A stretch of 64,000 nucleotides of DNA, taken from positions 496,001-560,000 of the forward strand of contig CBDHHN010000001.1 of assembly GCA_965263455.1 (NCBI GenBank), written 5' to 3'. Position 1 is the stretch's first letter; the number at the start of each line of letters is the position of its first letter. Shown piece by piece: positions 35,768 through 44,728 of the stretch. The stretch is from CADEDH01 sp965263455. Its GTDB lineage: Bacteria; Actinomycetota; Acidimicrobiia; Acidimicrobiales; SZUA-35. The notes beneath the pieces are model-generated. The model worked only from the letters and a program-made list of their open reading frames with translations. It did not search any database and was not told the DNA's origin. Made by a program: the position numbers and the translations under genes.

Positions 35768-37125
35768 CGTCGACCCCGGGGCGGCTGCTGACCGAGTTGA
35801 CGGCTGAAGACCTCGGGTCCGAGCCGGACGCCGTTGTCGGCCAGCTTCTCGGTGAACTTGGGTCGGACCCCGGTCGGCTGAAGCTCGCCGATGAAGCGAC
35901 CGTTCTCGTCGACCCCGGCCGACAGATCGAGCAGGAACACGTCCTGGGTGGTGATGATGTCACCCTCCATCCCTGCCACCTCGGTGATGTGGGTGATCCG
36001 GCGGCTGCCGTCACGCAGGCGCTGGAGCTGGACCACGACGTCCACGGCCGAGGCGATCTGCTCCCGGATGGCCTTGACCGGCAGGTCGTAGCCGGCCATC
36101 AGGACCAGGGTCTCGAGCCGGGCCAGGGCATCGCGGGGGGTGTTGGCGTGGAGCGTGGTGAGCGAGCCGTCGTGGCCGGTGTTCATGGCCTGCAACATGT
36201 CGAGGGCCTCACCGGAGCGGCACTCCCCCACCACGATCCGGTCGGGTCGCATACGGAGCGTGTTCTTGACCAGGTCGCGGATGGTGACCTCGCCCTTGCC
36301 CTCCACGTTCGGGGGCCGGGTCTCGAGACTGAGCACGTGATCCTGGTGGAGCTGGAGTTCCTTGGCGTCCTCGACGGTGATGATCCGCTCCCCGTCGGGA
36401 ATGAACGACGACAGGACGTTGAGGGTCGTCGTCTTTCCGGTGCCGGTACCCCCGGACACGATCACGTTGAGCTTGCCCACGATGCAGGCCTGGAGGAACC
36501 GGGCGGCGTGGACCGACAGGGTGCCGAACCGGATCAGGTCGTCGATCTGGAGCGGGTCGGCGGCGAACTTCCGGATGGTCAGGAAGGGCCCGCCGACGGC
36601 CAGGGGGGAGACGACGGCGTTGACCCGGGAGCCGTCGGGCAGGCGGGCGTCGCACAGGGGGCTCGACTCGTCGATGCGGCGACCGACCTGGGCCACGATC
36701 TTGTCGATGATGCGGCGCAGGTGATCGGCGTCGGCGAAACCGACGTCCTCGACCCCGAGCTTGCCGCCGCGTTCGACGTAGATCTGGTCCGGCCCGTTGC
36801 ACATGATCTCCGAGACGTCCTCGTCCCGAAGCAACTTGTCGATGGGGCCGTAGCCCAGGATGTCGTCCGAGACGTCCTGGATCAGTTGGGCCTTGTCGGC
36901 GGCCGACAGCGGGGTCCGCTCCTGGGCCAGGGCGGCGTGGAGCGAGGTGTTGACCCGCTTGCGCAGGTCATCCTCGGAGATGTTCCGGTCGTAGAGGACC
37001 GGGCCCAGCTCCTCGATGAGGGCGGCGTGGACCCGACCCCGGATCTCGCGCAGGGCGGGATCGCGGTTGGTGAAGGCGCCCTGGCCGTCGGCGGCCCCGT
37101 CGTTGAGTCGCTGGTAGAGAGACAT
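35764..37125 (-). CDS. tadA: TadA/CpaF secretion ATPase
   Basis: A 453-residue hexameric ATPase that drives Flp pilus assembly. Conserved N-terminal CpaF region (DDILGYGPIDKLLRDEDVSEIMCNG), Walker A VSGGTGTGKTTTLNVLSSF, Asp box RIITVEDAKELQL, Walker B DRIVVGECRSGEALDMLQAMNTGHDG, and His box LTTLHANTPRDALARLE. Length and motifs match CpaF. ATGA overlap with the downstream VWA-TadB gene; 24 nt separate it from tadZ upstream. Confidence 0.97.
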   Translation of the reverse strand: MSLYQRLNDGAADGQGAFTNRDPALREIRGRVHAALIEELGPVLYDRNISEDDLRKRVNTSLHAALAQERTPLSAADKAQLIQDVSDDILGYGPIDKLLRDEDVSEIMCNGPDQIYVERGGKLGVEDVGFADADHLRRIIDKIVAQVGRRIDESSPLCDARLPDGSRVNAVVSPLAVGGPFLTIRKFAADPLQIDDLIRFGTLSVHAARFLQACIVGKLNVIVSGGTGTGKTTTLNVLSSFIPDGERIITVEDAKELQLHQDHVLSLETRPPNVEGKGEVTIRDLVKNTLRMRPDRIVVGECRSGEALDMLQAMNTGHDGSLTTLHANTPRDALARLETLVLMAGYDLPVKAIREQIASAVDVVVQLQRLRDGSRRITHITEVAGMEGDIITTQDVFLLDLSAGVDENGRFIGELQPTGVRPKFTEKLADNGVRLGPEVFSRQLGQQPPRGRR

Positions 37126-37149
37126 CGGTTAGGTGCTCCTGGGATCGGA

Positions 37150-38451
37150 TCAGCCGAAGAACTTGCGTCGCCCGGACCGGGCGGCCGGGGCCGGGTTGGC
37201 ACCCTCGACGAAGCGGAGGGCCAGTTGCTCGAAGGCCCGGGCCGGACCCGATTTGGGAGCCGACAGGACCACCGGTGACCCACTGTTGACCGAGATGGGG
37301 ACGGCCACGTCGGAGGGCACATGGGCCACGGCGGCCACCCGCAGCGTCCGCTCCACCTCGCCCACGTCGAGCTTGACCTTGGAGTCGGCCCGGTTGAGCA
37401 CGATGTGGAGCTTCTCGGTCGGCACGTCGAGCAGGGCCAGCGTCGACAGGCCGATCTTCACGTTCTTGATGTTGGGGATGTCCAGCCCGGCCACCAGGAC
37501 GATCTCGTCCGAGACCTCGATGATCGACAACACCACCTCGTTGAAGATCGACGGGAGGTCGACGATGACGTGGCCGGCGAAGGTCGACACCAGCTCGACG
37601 AGTCGGGCCATCTGCTGGCCGCTGACCTGGTCGGCGAAGGTCGGCTCGACGGGGGCCGGCAGGACCAGCAGACCGGTCGGTTCGTGCACCGTCATCAGCT
37701 CCCGGAGGATGCTGGCGGCGTCGGGAGCGTCGAGCTGCGACACGGCGTCCACCACCGTGTGCTGGGCCTGGAGCTTCATCATCACGGCCACGTCCCCGAA
37801 CTGGAGGTGGCCGTCGATCAGGGCAACGGGACGGTCGGACCGCTGGGCCAGGATGGCACCGATGTTGGTGGCGGTCACCGACTTCCCGGAGCCGCCCTTG
37901 GTCGAGAAGACGGTGATGACCCGGCCCTGGTGCCCGTCGTCGACGGGCGCCGCCTCGGGCTCGTGGCCCACCGGCTGAGGGCTGGCGCTGCGCATGCTGT
38001 CGGCGATGCGGGTGACGGTCTCGGTCAGTTGGCCGGCGTCGATGGGGGCGCCGAGCACGTCGCGCACGCCGGCCCGCAACGCCCGCTGGAGCAGGTCGGT
38101 CGACACCTCGGACGTGACCATCACCGTGCTCACGTTGGGGTGATTCCGGCTCCAGCCGTCGATGGTGGAGAGGGCCTCCACCGTGGCGCACGACGGGCCG
38201 AGCACGATCACGATGGGCGAGGACCCGAAACGGGTCTCGATCTCGGTCAGGGTGGCGGCCTTGTCGGTCCCGTCGCCGAAGAATCCGGCCAGGTAGTCGC
38301 GGACGGCCTGGTCCTCGTCGACCACGGCGAGCGAAACGCCGGCGAACTGGCTGCTCTCATTGGCCGCGTGCAGCTGGGCCTCGAGCTCAGCGTCGAGACC
38401 GAAGTCGTCGAAACTGAAGCTGGTGAAGCCTCCGGCACCGTGGTCGGTCAT
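37150..38451 (-). CDS. tadZ: TadZ/CpaE localisation ATPase
   Basis: A 433-residue protein that positions the Tad machine at the cell pole or septum. N-terminal pseudo-receiver domain (about 37-150: VSLAVVDEDQAVRDYLAGFF; RAGVRDVLGAPID) followed by a MinD/ParA-type ATPase with deviant Walker A FSTKGGSGKSVTATN (about 180), ALIDGHLQFGDVAVMM, and VIVDLPSIFNEVVLSII. The ending is basic (ARSGRRKFFG). Gene order cpaB-tadZ-tadA-tadB-tadC is the usual one. Confidence 0.93.
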   Translation of the reverse strand: MTDHGAGGFTSFSFDDFGLDAELEAQLHAANESSQFAGVSLAVVDEDQAVRDYLAGFFGDGTDKAATLTEIETRFGSSPIVIVLGPSCATVEALSTIDGWSRNHPNVSTVMVTSEVSTDLLQRALRAGVRDVLGAPIDAGQLTETVTRIADSMRSASPQPVGHEPEAAPVDDGHQGRVITVFSTKGGSGKSVTATNIGAILAQRSDRPVALIDGHLQFGDVAVMMKLQAQHTVVDAVSQLDAPDAASILRELMTVHEPTGLLVLPAPVEPTFADQVSGQQMARLVELVSTFAGHVIVDLPSIFNEVVLSIIEVSDEIVLVAGLDIPNIKNVKIGLSTLALLDVPTEKLHIVLNRADSKVKLDVGEVERTLRVAAVAHVPSDVAVPISVNSGSPVVLSAPKSGPARAFEQLALRFVEGANPAPAARSGRRKFFG

Positions 38452-38513
38452 GGGTTTCTCTCTCCGTGAAGGTCGCTCGACGGACGTTCTGGCGGCGGCG
38501 GTCGCCGGGTTCG

Positions 38514-39389
38514 TCAGGGGGCGGTCGTGGTATCGGGCTCGGGGTAGGGGGTGAGGACGTCCGGGTCCTCACCGGGGAGGAGGCCGTCGTCGTAGTCGAG
38601 GGGCGGCACCTCGGCCGGCACGTAGTTGGGCGGCACGATGGTGAGGTAGAGGTTCTCCAGCCCGACGCTGAGCACCGTCTGCACGGCCTCGGGAGGTAGG
38701 GCCAGGGTGATGAGGCCCCCGTTGCGGGCCGCCGCCTCACCCTCGCTCGGGGTCTCGCCCAGGTCGGGGGTCAGGGATCGGTCGATGGCCAGGACCTCGA
38801 CGTTCTGGTAGACGTACCGGGTCACGTAGTCGTAGGTGGCGGCCTGGGCCACGGCCTCGGGCTCGGGAGCGGTCAGCTCCGCCGCCCCCTCGTCGGCCGG
38901 GGCGTCGTCGGTCTCGACCAACCGCTTGACCGACAGCACGTTCACCCGGTCACCGGGTTCGATCAGGTAGGCGGCACCCTTCACCTGATCGACGTTGAAC
39001 GTGAGGGTGGTCAACCCCCGTTCGTCCAGGCGGTCGGTGATACCGGTGTTCACGATGGTGGGGGCCACGAAGTTGCCGGTCACGACCGGTGCATTGGCGG
39101 GCAGATCGGTCACGGCCACCAGGCCAGCCAGCTCCGTGCCGGGGTCGACGATGGCCGACGCCGGGCGGAAGCTGCCCGGGATCTCGGCCTCGCCGATCAG
39201 ACCCTGGTCGATGGCCTGCTCGGCCGGCGTGCCCTTGGGGATGGGCCGGCGCACGACCCACACCATCTCCGGCTCGGCGTTCTCGTAGACCGACCCCTCC
39301 ACGTTGCGCACGTAGTTGAGCAGTCCGAACGAGGCGATGGCCCCGACGACCACGGCCACGATGAGAATCACCATTCGTCGTGAGTTCAC
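38514..39389 (-). CDS. cpaB: CpaB/RcpC-like Flp pilus assembly protein (SAF domain)
   Basis: A 291-residue periplasmic/membrane-anchored protein. GTG 39389 is chosen because AGGAG lies 6 nt upstream; the frame is open 126 nt further with no similarity. One TM helix (VILIVAVVVGAIASFGLLNYV) then a SAF domain (VVRRPIPKGTPAEQA; LAGLVAVTDLPANAPVV) and the CpaB central part (ERGLTTLTFNVDQVKGAAYL). A Pro/Asp-rich tail ends the protein. In Tad systems it is thought to connect the outer envelope part. First gene of the minus-strand tad run. Confidence 0.9.
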   Translation of the reverse strand: MNSRRMVILIVAVVVGAIASFGLLNYVRNVEGSVYENAEPEMVWVVRRPIPKGTPAEQAIDQGLIGEAEIPGSFRPASAIVDPGTELAGLVAVTDLPANAPVVTGNFVAPTIVNTGITDRLDERGLTTLTFNVDQVKGAAYLIEPGDRVNVLSVKRLVETDDAPADEGAAELTAPEPEAVAQAATYDYVTRYVYQNVEVLAIDRSLTPDLGETPSEGEAAARNGGLITLALPPEAVQTVLSVGLENLYLTIVPPNYVPAEVPPLDYDDGLLPGEDPDVLTPYPEPDTTTAP

Positions 39390-39533
39390 GACCAACTCCT
39401 GGGTCATGCGGATCACGGGACCCGCGGTTGTCTGACGCATGAACACCGTCGGCCGGGACCCGGGTCGGGTTAGCGGATGTGGGCAGGATCGTTCGATCGG
39501 AGTCGAACGGCCCACGGCGTCGGACCAGGAACG

Positions 39534-39567
39534 GCGATGAGCCCCGGCCGGGGCCGGGGCTCATCGC
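39534..39567 (-). terminator. strong hairpin terminator downstream of rpsA
   Basis: A 16-bp perfect inverted repeat (GCGATGAGCCCCGGCC / GGCCGGGGCTCATCGC) with a minimal loop, 57 nt after the rpsA stop. No T-run follows on the minus strand. It separates rpsA from the tad operon. A second small inverted repeat (CGTTCGA-N6-TCGAACG) is at 39490-39509. Confidence 0.7.
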
Positions 39568-39623
39568 GATGGGACGTCGTGTTGTGTGGCCGCCGCTCCG
39601 GTGAAGGGCGGCAGGACCCGGGG

Positions 39624-40967
39624 TCAGCCCTCGGAGGGGGTGCTCTCCGTGTCGTAGTGCTGGGCGGCCTCCTCGGGCGAGATGCCGGCCTGTTCCAGTT
39701 CCTCGTAGTACTCGGCCCAGGCCGCCTCGGTGGCGGGATCGACCTCGGTCGGGCCGATGTAGTTGCCCTCGTCGTCGAAGGCGTGCTCGCCGAAGTGCTC
39801 CTGGTACTCCTGGGCCACGACGCCACCCTCGGCCGCCTGCTTGATCGACAGGCTGATCCGGCGGCGCTGCAGGTCGATGTCGATGATCTTGACCCACAGC
39901 TCCTCGCCGGGGGTGACCACCTGCTCCGGCAGGTCGACGTGGTGGGCCGACATCTCCGAGATGTGGACCAGACCCTCGATGCCGTCGCCGACCTGGACGA
40001 AGGCGCCGAAGGGGACCAGCTTGGTGACCCGGCCGTAGACCAGCTCGCCGACCCGGTGGCTGGAGGCGAACTCCTGCCAGGGATCCTGCTGGGTGGCCTT
40101 GAGCGAGAGCGAGATCCGCTCCCGGCTGAGATCGACCTCAAGGACCTGGACGCTGACCTCGTCGCCTACCGCCACGACCGAGCCGGGGTGGTCGACGTGC
40201 TTCCACGACAGCTCGGACACGTGGATCAGGCCGTCCATGCCGCCCAGGTCGACGAAGGCACCGAAGTTGACCACCGACGACACGGTGCCGCTCCGCACCT
40301 CGCCCGGGGTGAGGTTGGCCAGGAAGTCCTCGCGCTGTTCCTTCTGGGTCTCCTCCAGGTACGCCCGGCGGGACAGGACGACGTTGTTGCGGTTCTTGTC
40401 GAGCTCGATGATCTTGGCCTCGAGCGAGCGACCGACGTAGGGCTGCAGATCCCGGACCCGGCGCAGCTCGACCAGGGAGGCCGGGAGGAAGCCCCGAAGA
40501 CCGATGTCGAGGATGAGGCCACCCTTGACCACCTCGATGACGGGGCCGGACACGACACCGTCGCGCTCCTTGACCTCTTCGATCGTGCCCCAGGCCCGCT
40601 CGTACTGGGCCCGCTTCTTCGACAGGAGCAGACGACCCTCCTTGTCCTCCTTCTGGAGAACCAGGGCCTCGAGCTCGTCGCCGATCGACACGATCTCGGC
40701 CGGATCGACGTCGTTGAGGATCGACAGCTCACGGGAGGGGATCACACCCTCGCTCTTGTAGCCGATGTCGAGCAGGACCTCGTCCCGGTCGACTCGCACC
40801 ACGGTCCCGGTGACGAGCTGGCCATCATCGACCACCACCATGGACGCCGCATAGGCGTCGTCCAGCGACCCTTCGAGATCATTGGCCGTGATCTGGCGGG
40901 GCGTGTATCCATTGTCGTCGGTGGAGTCGGGCATGATGGGGGTTGGGCTCAGTTCGGTGGTGGACAC
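39624..40967 (-). CDS. rpsA: 30S ribosomal protein S1
   Basis: A 447-residue RNA-binding protein with four S1 domains (about 50-120, 138-205, 222-292, 307-378). Examples: VTGTVVRVDRDEVLLDIGYK, GTVSSVVNFGAFVDLGGMDG followed by LIHVSELSW, and YGRVTKLVPFGAFVQVGDG. The acidic C-terminus (EEAAQHYDTES) is species-variable. Four-domain S1 is usual in actinobacteria. The annotated GTG 40967 has no ribosome site; ATG 40934 (MPDSTDDNG) is an alternative. Normally rpsA sits directly upstream of coaE; here a tad/two-component block lies between. Confidence 0.95.
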   Translation of the reverse strand: MSTTELSPTPIMPDSTDDNGYTPRQITANDLEGSLDDAYAASMVVVDDGQLVTGTVVRVDRDEVLLDIGYKSEGVIPSRELSILNDVDPAEIVSIGDELEALVLQKEDKEGRLLLSKKRAQYERAWGTIEEVKERDGVVSGPVIEVVKGGLILDIGLRGFLPASLVELRRVRDLQPYVGRSLEAKIIELDKNRNNVVLSRRAYLEETQKEQREDFLANLTPGEVRSGTVSSVVNFGAFVDLGGMDGLIHVSELSWKHVDHPGSVVAVGDEVSVQVLEVDLSRERISLSLKATQQDPWQEFASSHRVGELVYGRVTKLVPFGAFVQVGDGIEGLVHISEMSAHHVDLPEQVVTPGEELWVKIIDIDLQRRRISLSIKQAAEGGVVAQEYQEHFGEHAFDDEGNYIGPTEVDPATEAAWAEYYEELEQAGISPEEAAQHYDTESTPSEG

Positions 40968-41138
40968 GGGACGTTTCGAGTACTTTCGATGCTCAGTCGG
41001 CCACAGGGATCGCCGGGAAAGCGAAATCCGACAACGGACAACAGGGCCGAGACCGTCTCGACCTGTACCGAGGCTACCAGGAGCAGGTGCATTCCCCCTC
41101 CTGACCGAGCCCCCAGGGACCTGCGTTCGCCGCTGCCG

Positions 41139-41996
41139 TCAGCGGCCGGCGACGAGCAGGAACTCCGGGCAGTCGATGGCGGGCGGCGTCGGTCCGTAGC
41201 GGCCGGGGCTGACCCCGTGCACGGCGAGCGGCCGGAGCCCGACCGCCCGGGCCAGCAGCCGGAGTTCGCGCGGGGTGAAACACGTGGTCCACAGCTCGGC
41301 CGGGCGCTCGTCGCCGGTCGGGTTGCGGATGGTGGTGTGCTCGTGGTTGACCCCGTTGTCGGCGTCGAAGGTGTCGCCGTCCTCCAGCCAGCGGATCTGG
41401 AAGTAGGCCGAGAAGGCCGACACCGCCAGCCGACCCCCGGGGCGGACGGCGGCCGCCATCTGGGCCAGGATCGGCTCGTCCAACTCCCGCTCCGGCGGGC
41501 CGGGGCGGCCCCCCGGACCGCCGGCCAGTCCGAAGGCGCCCTGGCACAGGGAGATGACGGCATCGAACGAAGCGGGTTCGATGCCGGCCCGGTCGAGGTG
41601 GGCGGCGTCGGCCACCAGGAACCGGGGCCGGACCGGAGGGTCGAGCCCGGCCGCCGCCTCATCGGCCAGGTCCACGAACTCCGACGAGATGTCGACCCCG
41701 GTGACCGTCATCCCGGCCGCGGCCAGGGCCAGGCTGTGGCGCCCGGGACCGCAGCCGACGTCGAGGACGCGATCCCCCCGCCGGAGGTCGAGCAGATCGA
41801 TGAGGGCGCCGACCTCCTGGGCCGTTCCCTTGGTGAACGAGTACCGCAGGTAGGCCGAGCTGAGGAACGACGCCACCTCGCTGAACCAGTGCCGGCCTCC
41901 CGCCCCCTCGGTCGGGGATTCGGCATCGGACTGTGCATCGGACTCCGCCTCGGACGGGACCGGGTCGCGCCGTTGAGGATGCTCGGGTTCGGCCAT
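41139..41996 (-). CDS. class I SAM-dependent methyltransferase
   Basis: A 285-residue protein with motif I RVLDVGCGPGRHSLALAAAG (about 97-116), VTGVDISSEFVDLAD, DAVISLCQGAFGL and VRPGGRLAVSAFS. The first 35 residues are acidic and low-complexity. The domain order and ISLCQGAFG resemble small-molecule C- or N-methyltransferases. Substrate unknown. The ATG shares one base with the polA stop (TGATG at 41994-41998), so it is translated from the polA mRNA. Confidence 0.88.
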   Translation of the reverse strand: MAEPEHPQRRDPVPSEAESDAQSDAESPTEGAGGRHWFSEVASFLSSAYLRYSFTKGTAQEVGALIDLLDLRRGDRVLDVGCGPGRHSLALAAAGMTVTGVDISSEFVDLADEAAAGLDPPVRPRFLVADAAHLDRAGIEPASFDAVISLCQGAFGLAGGPGGRPGPPERELDEPILAQMAAAVRPGGRLAVSAFSAYFQIRWLEDGDTFDADNGVNHEHTTIRNPTGDERPAELWTTCFTPRELRLLARAVGLRPLAVHGVSPGRYGPTPPAIDCPEFLLVAGR

Positions 41997-44674
41997 CAGT
42001 CCTTGGCCGCGGCCCAGGTGTCGCCGGTGGCCAGGTTCACCTCGAGCGGCACCTTGAGTTCGAACGCCCCCTGCATCTCGGCCAGAACCGCCTCCGAGGC
42101 CCGATCCCGTTCGTCGTCGGGCACTTCCAGGATCACCTCGTCGTGGACCTGGAGCACGATACGACTGCTGAGCCCGTCCGCTCCCAATCGATCGTCGAGA
42201 CGGACCAGGGCCACCTTGAAGATGTCGGCCGCCAGGCCCTGGATCCCGGCGTTCATGGCCTGCCGCTCGCCGGCCTGACGCAGCCGGGGATTGTCGCTCA
42301 ACAACTCGGGGATGGCCCGCCGACGACCGAAGAGGGTCTCGGTGTAGCCCCGGTTGCGGGCCTCGGTCACGGTGGCGTCCATGTAGTCGCGCACGGCGGG
42401 GAAGCTCTCGAAGTAGGCGTCGAGGATGACCTGGGCCTCCCGGGTCGGGATCCCCAGGCGCTGCCCCAGACCGAAGGCCTCCATGCCGTAGGCCAGGCCG
42501 TAGGACACCATCTTCGCCTTCGACCGCTGTTCGAAGTCCACCTCGTCGGGGTCCACGTCGAACACCCGGGCTGCCGTGGCCCGATGGACGTCGGCCCCGG
42601 TGGTGAAGGCCTCGATCAGACCGGGGTCATCGGCCAGATGGGCGATGCAGCGCAGTTCGATCTGGTTGTAGTCGGCCACCAGGAGCCGGCGGCCGGCCGA
42701 GGGCACGAAGGCCTTGCGGAACGTCCGCCCCAGCTCGGTCCGAACCGGGATGTTGTGAAGGTTGGGGTTCTCGCTCGAAAGCCGCCCGGTTCGGGCCACC
42801 GTCTGGTTGAAGGTGGCGTGGATCCGGTCGTCGGGCGACACCGAGGCCAGCAGCGACTGGCCGTAGGTCGACCGGAGCTTCTCGACCTCGCGGTAGCGCA
42901 GGAGATGCTCGATGATGGGGTGCTCCCCCACCAGCTTCTCCAGGGTCGCCTGATCGGTCGAGTACCCGGTCTTGGTCTTCTTCTGGGGGGTCAGACCCAG
43001 CTTGTCGAACAGGATCTCCCGCAGGACCTTGGTCGAGTTGACGTTGAACTCCTCACCCGCGTCCTCCTGGATCTGGGCCGCCAGGGTCTCGGCCTCGGCC
43101 GTCATGTCGGCATTGAGCGACTCGAGCTCGGACCGGTCGACGGCCACCCCCAGGTCCTCCATGCGGGCCAGGACCCGGACCAGCGGCACCTCGACGTCAC
43201 GATTGAGGGTGTCGAGGCCGTCGGCGCTCAGGGCGGCGGTGAGCGGCGGGGCCAGGCGGGCGGCGGCCAGGGCCAGGCGGGCCGCCCGAAGACCGGGCGA
43301 GACCTGCTGCTCGCCGAAGTCCAGCTGACCGTCGGGGGGGCCGTCGTCGGAGGGCATGCGGTACGGGGTGTGCAGGACCAGGAGCTCGTCGACGGGGTAG
43401 GCCTTGCCCGACGGGTCGAGGAGATAGGCGGCGAGCGACGTGTCGAGGGCCAACCCGGTGGCGTCGATGCCGGCCCCGAGCATGGCTCGAAGCACCGGCT
43501 TGGCGTCGTGGGCCACGATGCCGGGGCCGTCGGCCGAGAGCAGGGTGGCCAGCGGCCGGCGGACCTCGGGGGCGTCGAGGAGCGTGGCCGGCAGCCACAG
43601 CACCCGGCCGTCCTCCTCGTCGAGGACCACGGCGAGCCCGTCGACCTCCGAGCCTCCGTCCACCCCGACCCCGATGGGACCGTCGATGGCGGTCGGGTCG
43701 TCGATCAGGGAACCGAGGGTCGACGCCGCCTCGTCGGTCGTGGTCGGGGCGATCAGCTCGACCGTCAACTCCTCCCGGTCGCCGGGCCCCTCCTCGGCCG
43801 GGGCGAAGGCCTCGTGGAGTCGATCGAGCAGCGTCCGGAACTCGAGGAAGTCGAAGAGCTTCCTGACCTCGTCGGCGTCGTAGGGCTCGATCCCCACCAA
43901 GTCGTCGACCCCGACCGAGACCGGAACGTCCCGGGTCAGCTCCATGACCACGGTGTTGATGCGGACCTCGTCCTCGTGCTCGGCCAGATTCTGACGCAGC
44001 TTCGGGGTCTGTTCGTCCAGATGCTCGTACAGGCCGTCGATGCCCCCGTACTTGTTGATCAGCTTGGCCGCCGTCTTCTCCCCCACCCCGGGCACGCCGG
44101 GCAGGTTGTCGGAGGTGTCGCCCCGGAGGGCGGCGTACTGCACGTACTGATCGGGGCGGACACCGGTGCGCTCGACGATCCCGTCCTCGTCGTAGATGGC
44201 GTACTCGCTGACGCCCCGCTTGTTGTAGACGACCTTCACATGGGGGTCGCGGACGAGCTGGAAACTGTCGCGGTCGCCGGTCACGACGAGGACATCGTGA
44301 CCGGCGTCGGCCGCCCGATCGGCCAGCGTGGCCAGGATGTCGTCGGCCTCATGGCCCGCCAGCTCGATCTGGGGCAACCGGAGCACGTCGAGCACCTCGC
44401 GGACCAGGCCCATCTGCTGGCGGAGGATGTCGGGGGCGGCCGACCGGTTGGCCTTGTAGGTCTCCACCTGCACGTGGCGAAAGGTCGGTTCGGGCCGGTC
44501 GAAGGCCACCGCCAACCCATCCGGCTTGTGGTCGCGCACCAGGTTCACCAGCATCGAGGTGAAGCCGAGCACGGCGTTGGTCACCTGTCCGCTGGAGGTC
44601 GCCAGATCCTGGGGCAGGGCGTGAAAGGCCCGGTAGGTCAGCGAGTTGCCGTCGACCAGCATCAAGGTAGCCAT
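41996..44674 (-). CDS. polA: DNA polymerase I
   Basis: Repair and Okazaki-fragment polymerase, 892 residues from ATG 44674 (a TAGGGT hexamer lies 7 nt upstream). The 5'-nuclease domain is intact (VVTGDRDSFQLV; LRGDTSDNLPGVPGVGEKTA). The 3'-5' exonuclease domain is degenerate: the DxE of motif I is replaced (IGVGVDGGSEVDG) and motif II lacks its Asp (IVAHDAKPVL), so proofreading is predicted absent, as in mycobacterial and Thermus enzymes. The polymerase domain is complete: VADYNQIELR, O-helix RSKAKMVSYGLAYGM with Tyr at the E. coli Phe762 position, and VLQVHDEVILEV. Confidence 0.97.
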   Translation of the reverse strand: MATLMLVDGNSLTYRAFHALPQDLATSSGQVTNAVLGFTSMLVNLVRDHKPDGLAVAFDRPEPTFRHVQVETYKANRSAAPDILRQQMGLVREVLDVLRLPQIELAGHEADDILATLADRAADAGHDVLVVTGDRDSFQLVRDPHVKVVYNKRGVSEYAIYDEDGIVERTGVRPDQYVQYAALRGDTSDNLPGVPGVGEKTAAKLINKYGGIDGLYEHLDEQTPKLRQNLAEHEDEVRINTVVMELTRDVPVSVGVDDLVGIEPYDADEVRKLFDFLEFRTLLDRLHEAFAPAEEGPGDREELTVELIAPTTTDEAASTLGSLIDDPTAIDGPIGVGVDGGSEVDGLAVVLDEEDGRVLWLPATLLDAPEVRRPLATLLSADGPGIVAHDAKPVLRAMLGAGIDATGLALDTSLAAYLLDPSGKAYPVDELLVLHTPYRMPSDDGPPDGQLDFGEQQVSPGLRAARLALAAARLAPPLTAALSADGLDTLNRDVEVPLVRVLARMEDLGVAVDRSELESLNADMTAEAETLAAQIQEDAGEEFNVNSTKVLREILFDKLGLTPQKKTKTGYSTDQATLEKLVGEHPIIEHLLRYREVEKLRSTYGQSLLASVSPDDRIHATFNQTVARTGRLSSENPNLHNIPVRTELGRTFRKAFVPSAGRRLLVADYNQIELRCIAHLADDPGLIEAFTTGADVHRATAARVFDVDPDEVDFEQRSKAKMVSYGLAYGMEAFGLGQRLGIPTREAQVILDAYFESFPAVRDYMDATVTEARNRGYTETLFGRRRAIPELLSDNPRLRQAGERQAMNAGIQGLAADIFKVALVRLDDRLGADGLSSRIVLQVHDEVILEVPDDERDRASEAVLAEMQGAFELKVPLEVNLATGDTWAAAKD

Positions 44675-44681
44675 CGACCCC

Positions 44682-44687
44682 ACCCTA
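44682..44687 (-). promoter_or_regulatory. -10 element of polA (leaderless)
   Basis: TAGGGT on the minus strand, 7 nt (GGGGTCG) before ATG 44674; no ribosome site intervenes. Confidence 0.5.
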
Positions 44688-44728
44688 GTGAGCCGACCGC
44701 CCCGATCGGAGACGGCGTCGGCGGCCCC

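Noticed and set aside
39490..39509. CGTTCGA-N6-TCGAACG as a LexA box
   Set aside because: Half-sites are in the opposite orientation and spacing is 6 rather than 4; more likely a small hairpin near the rpsA terminator.
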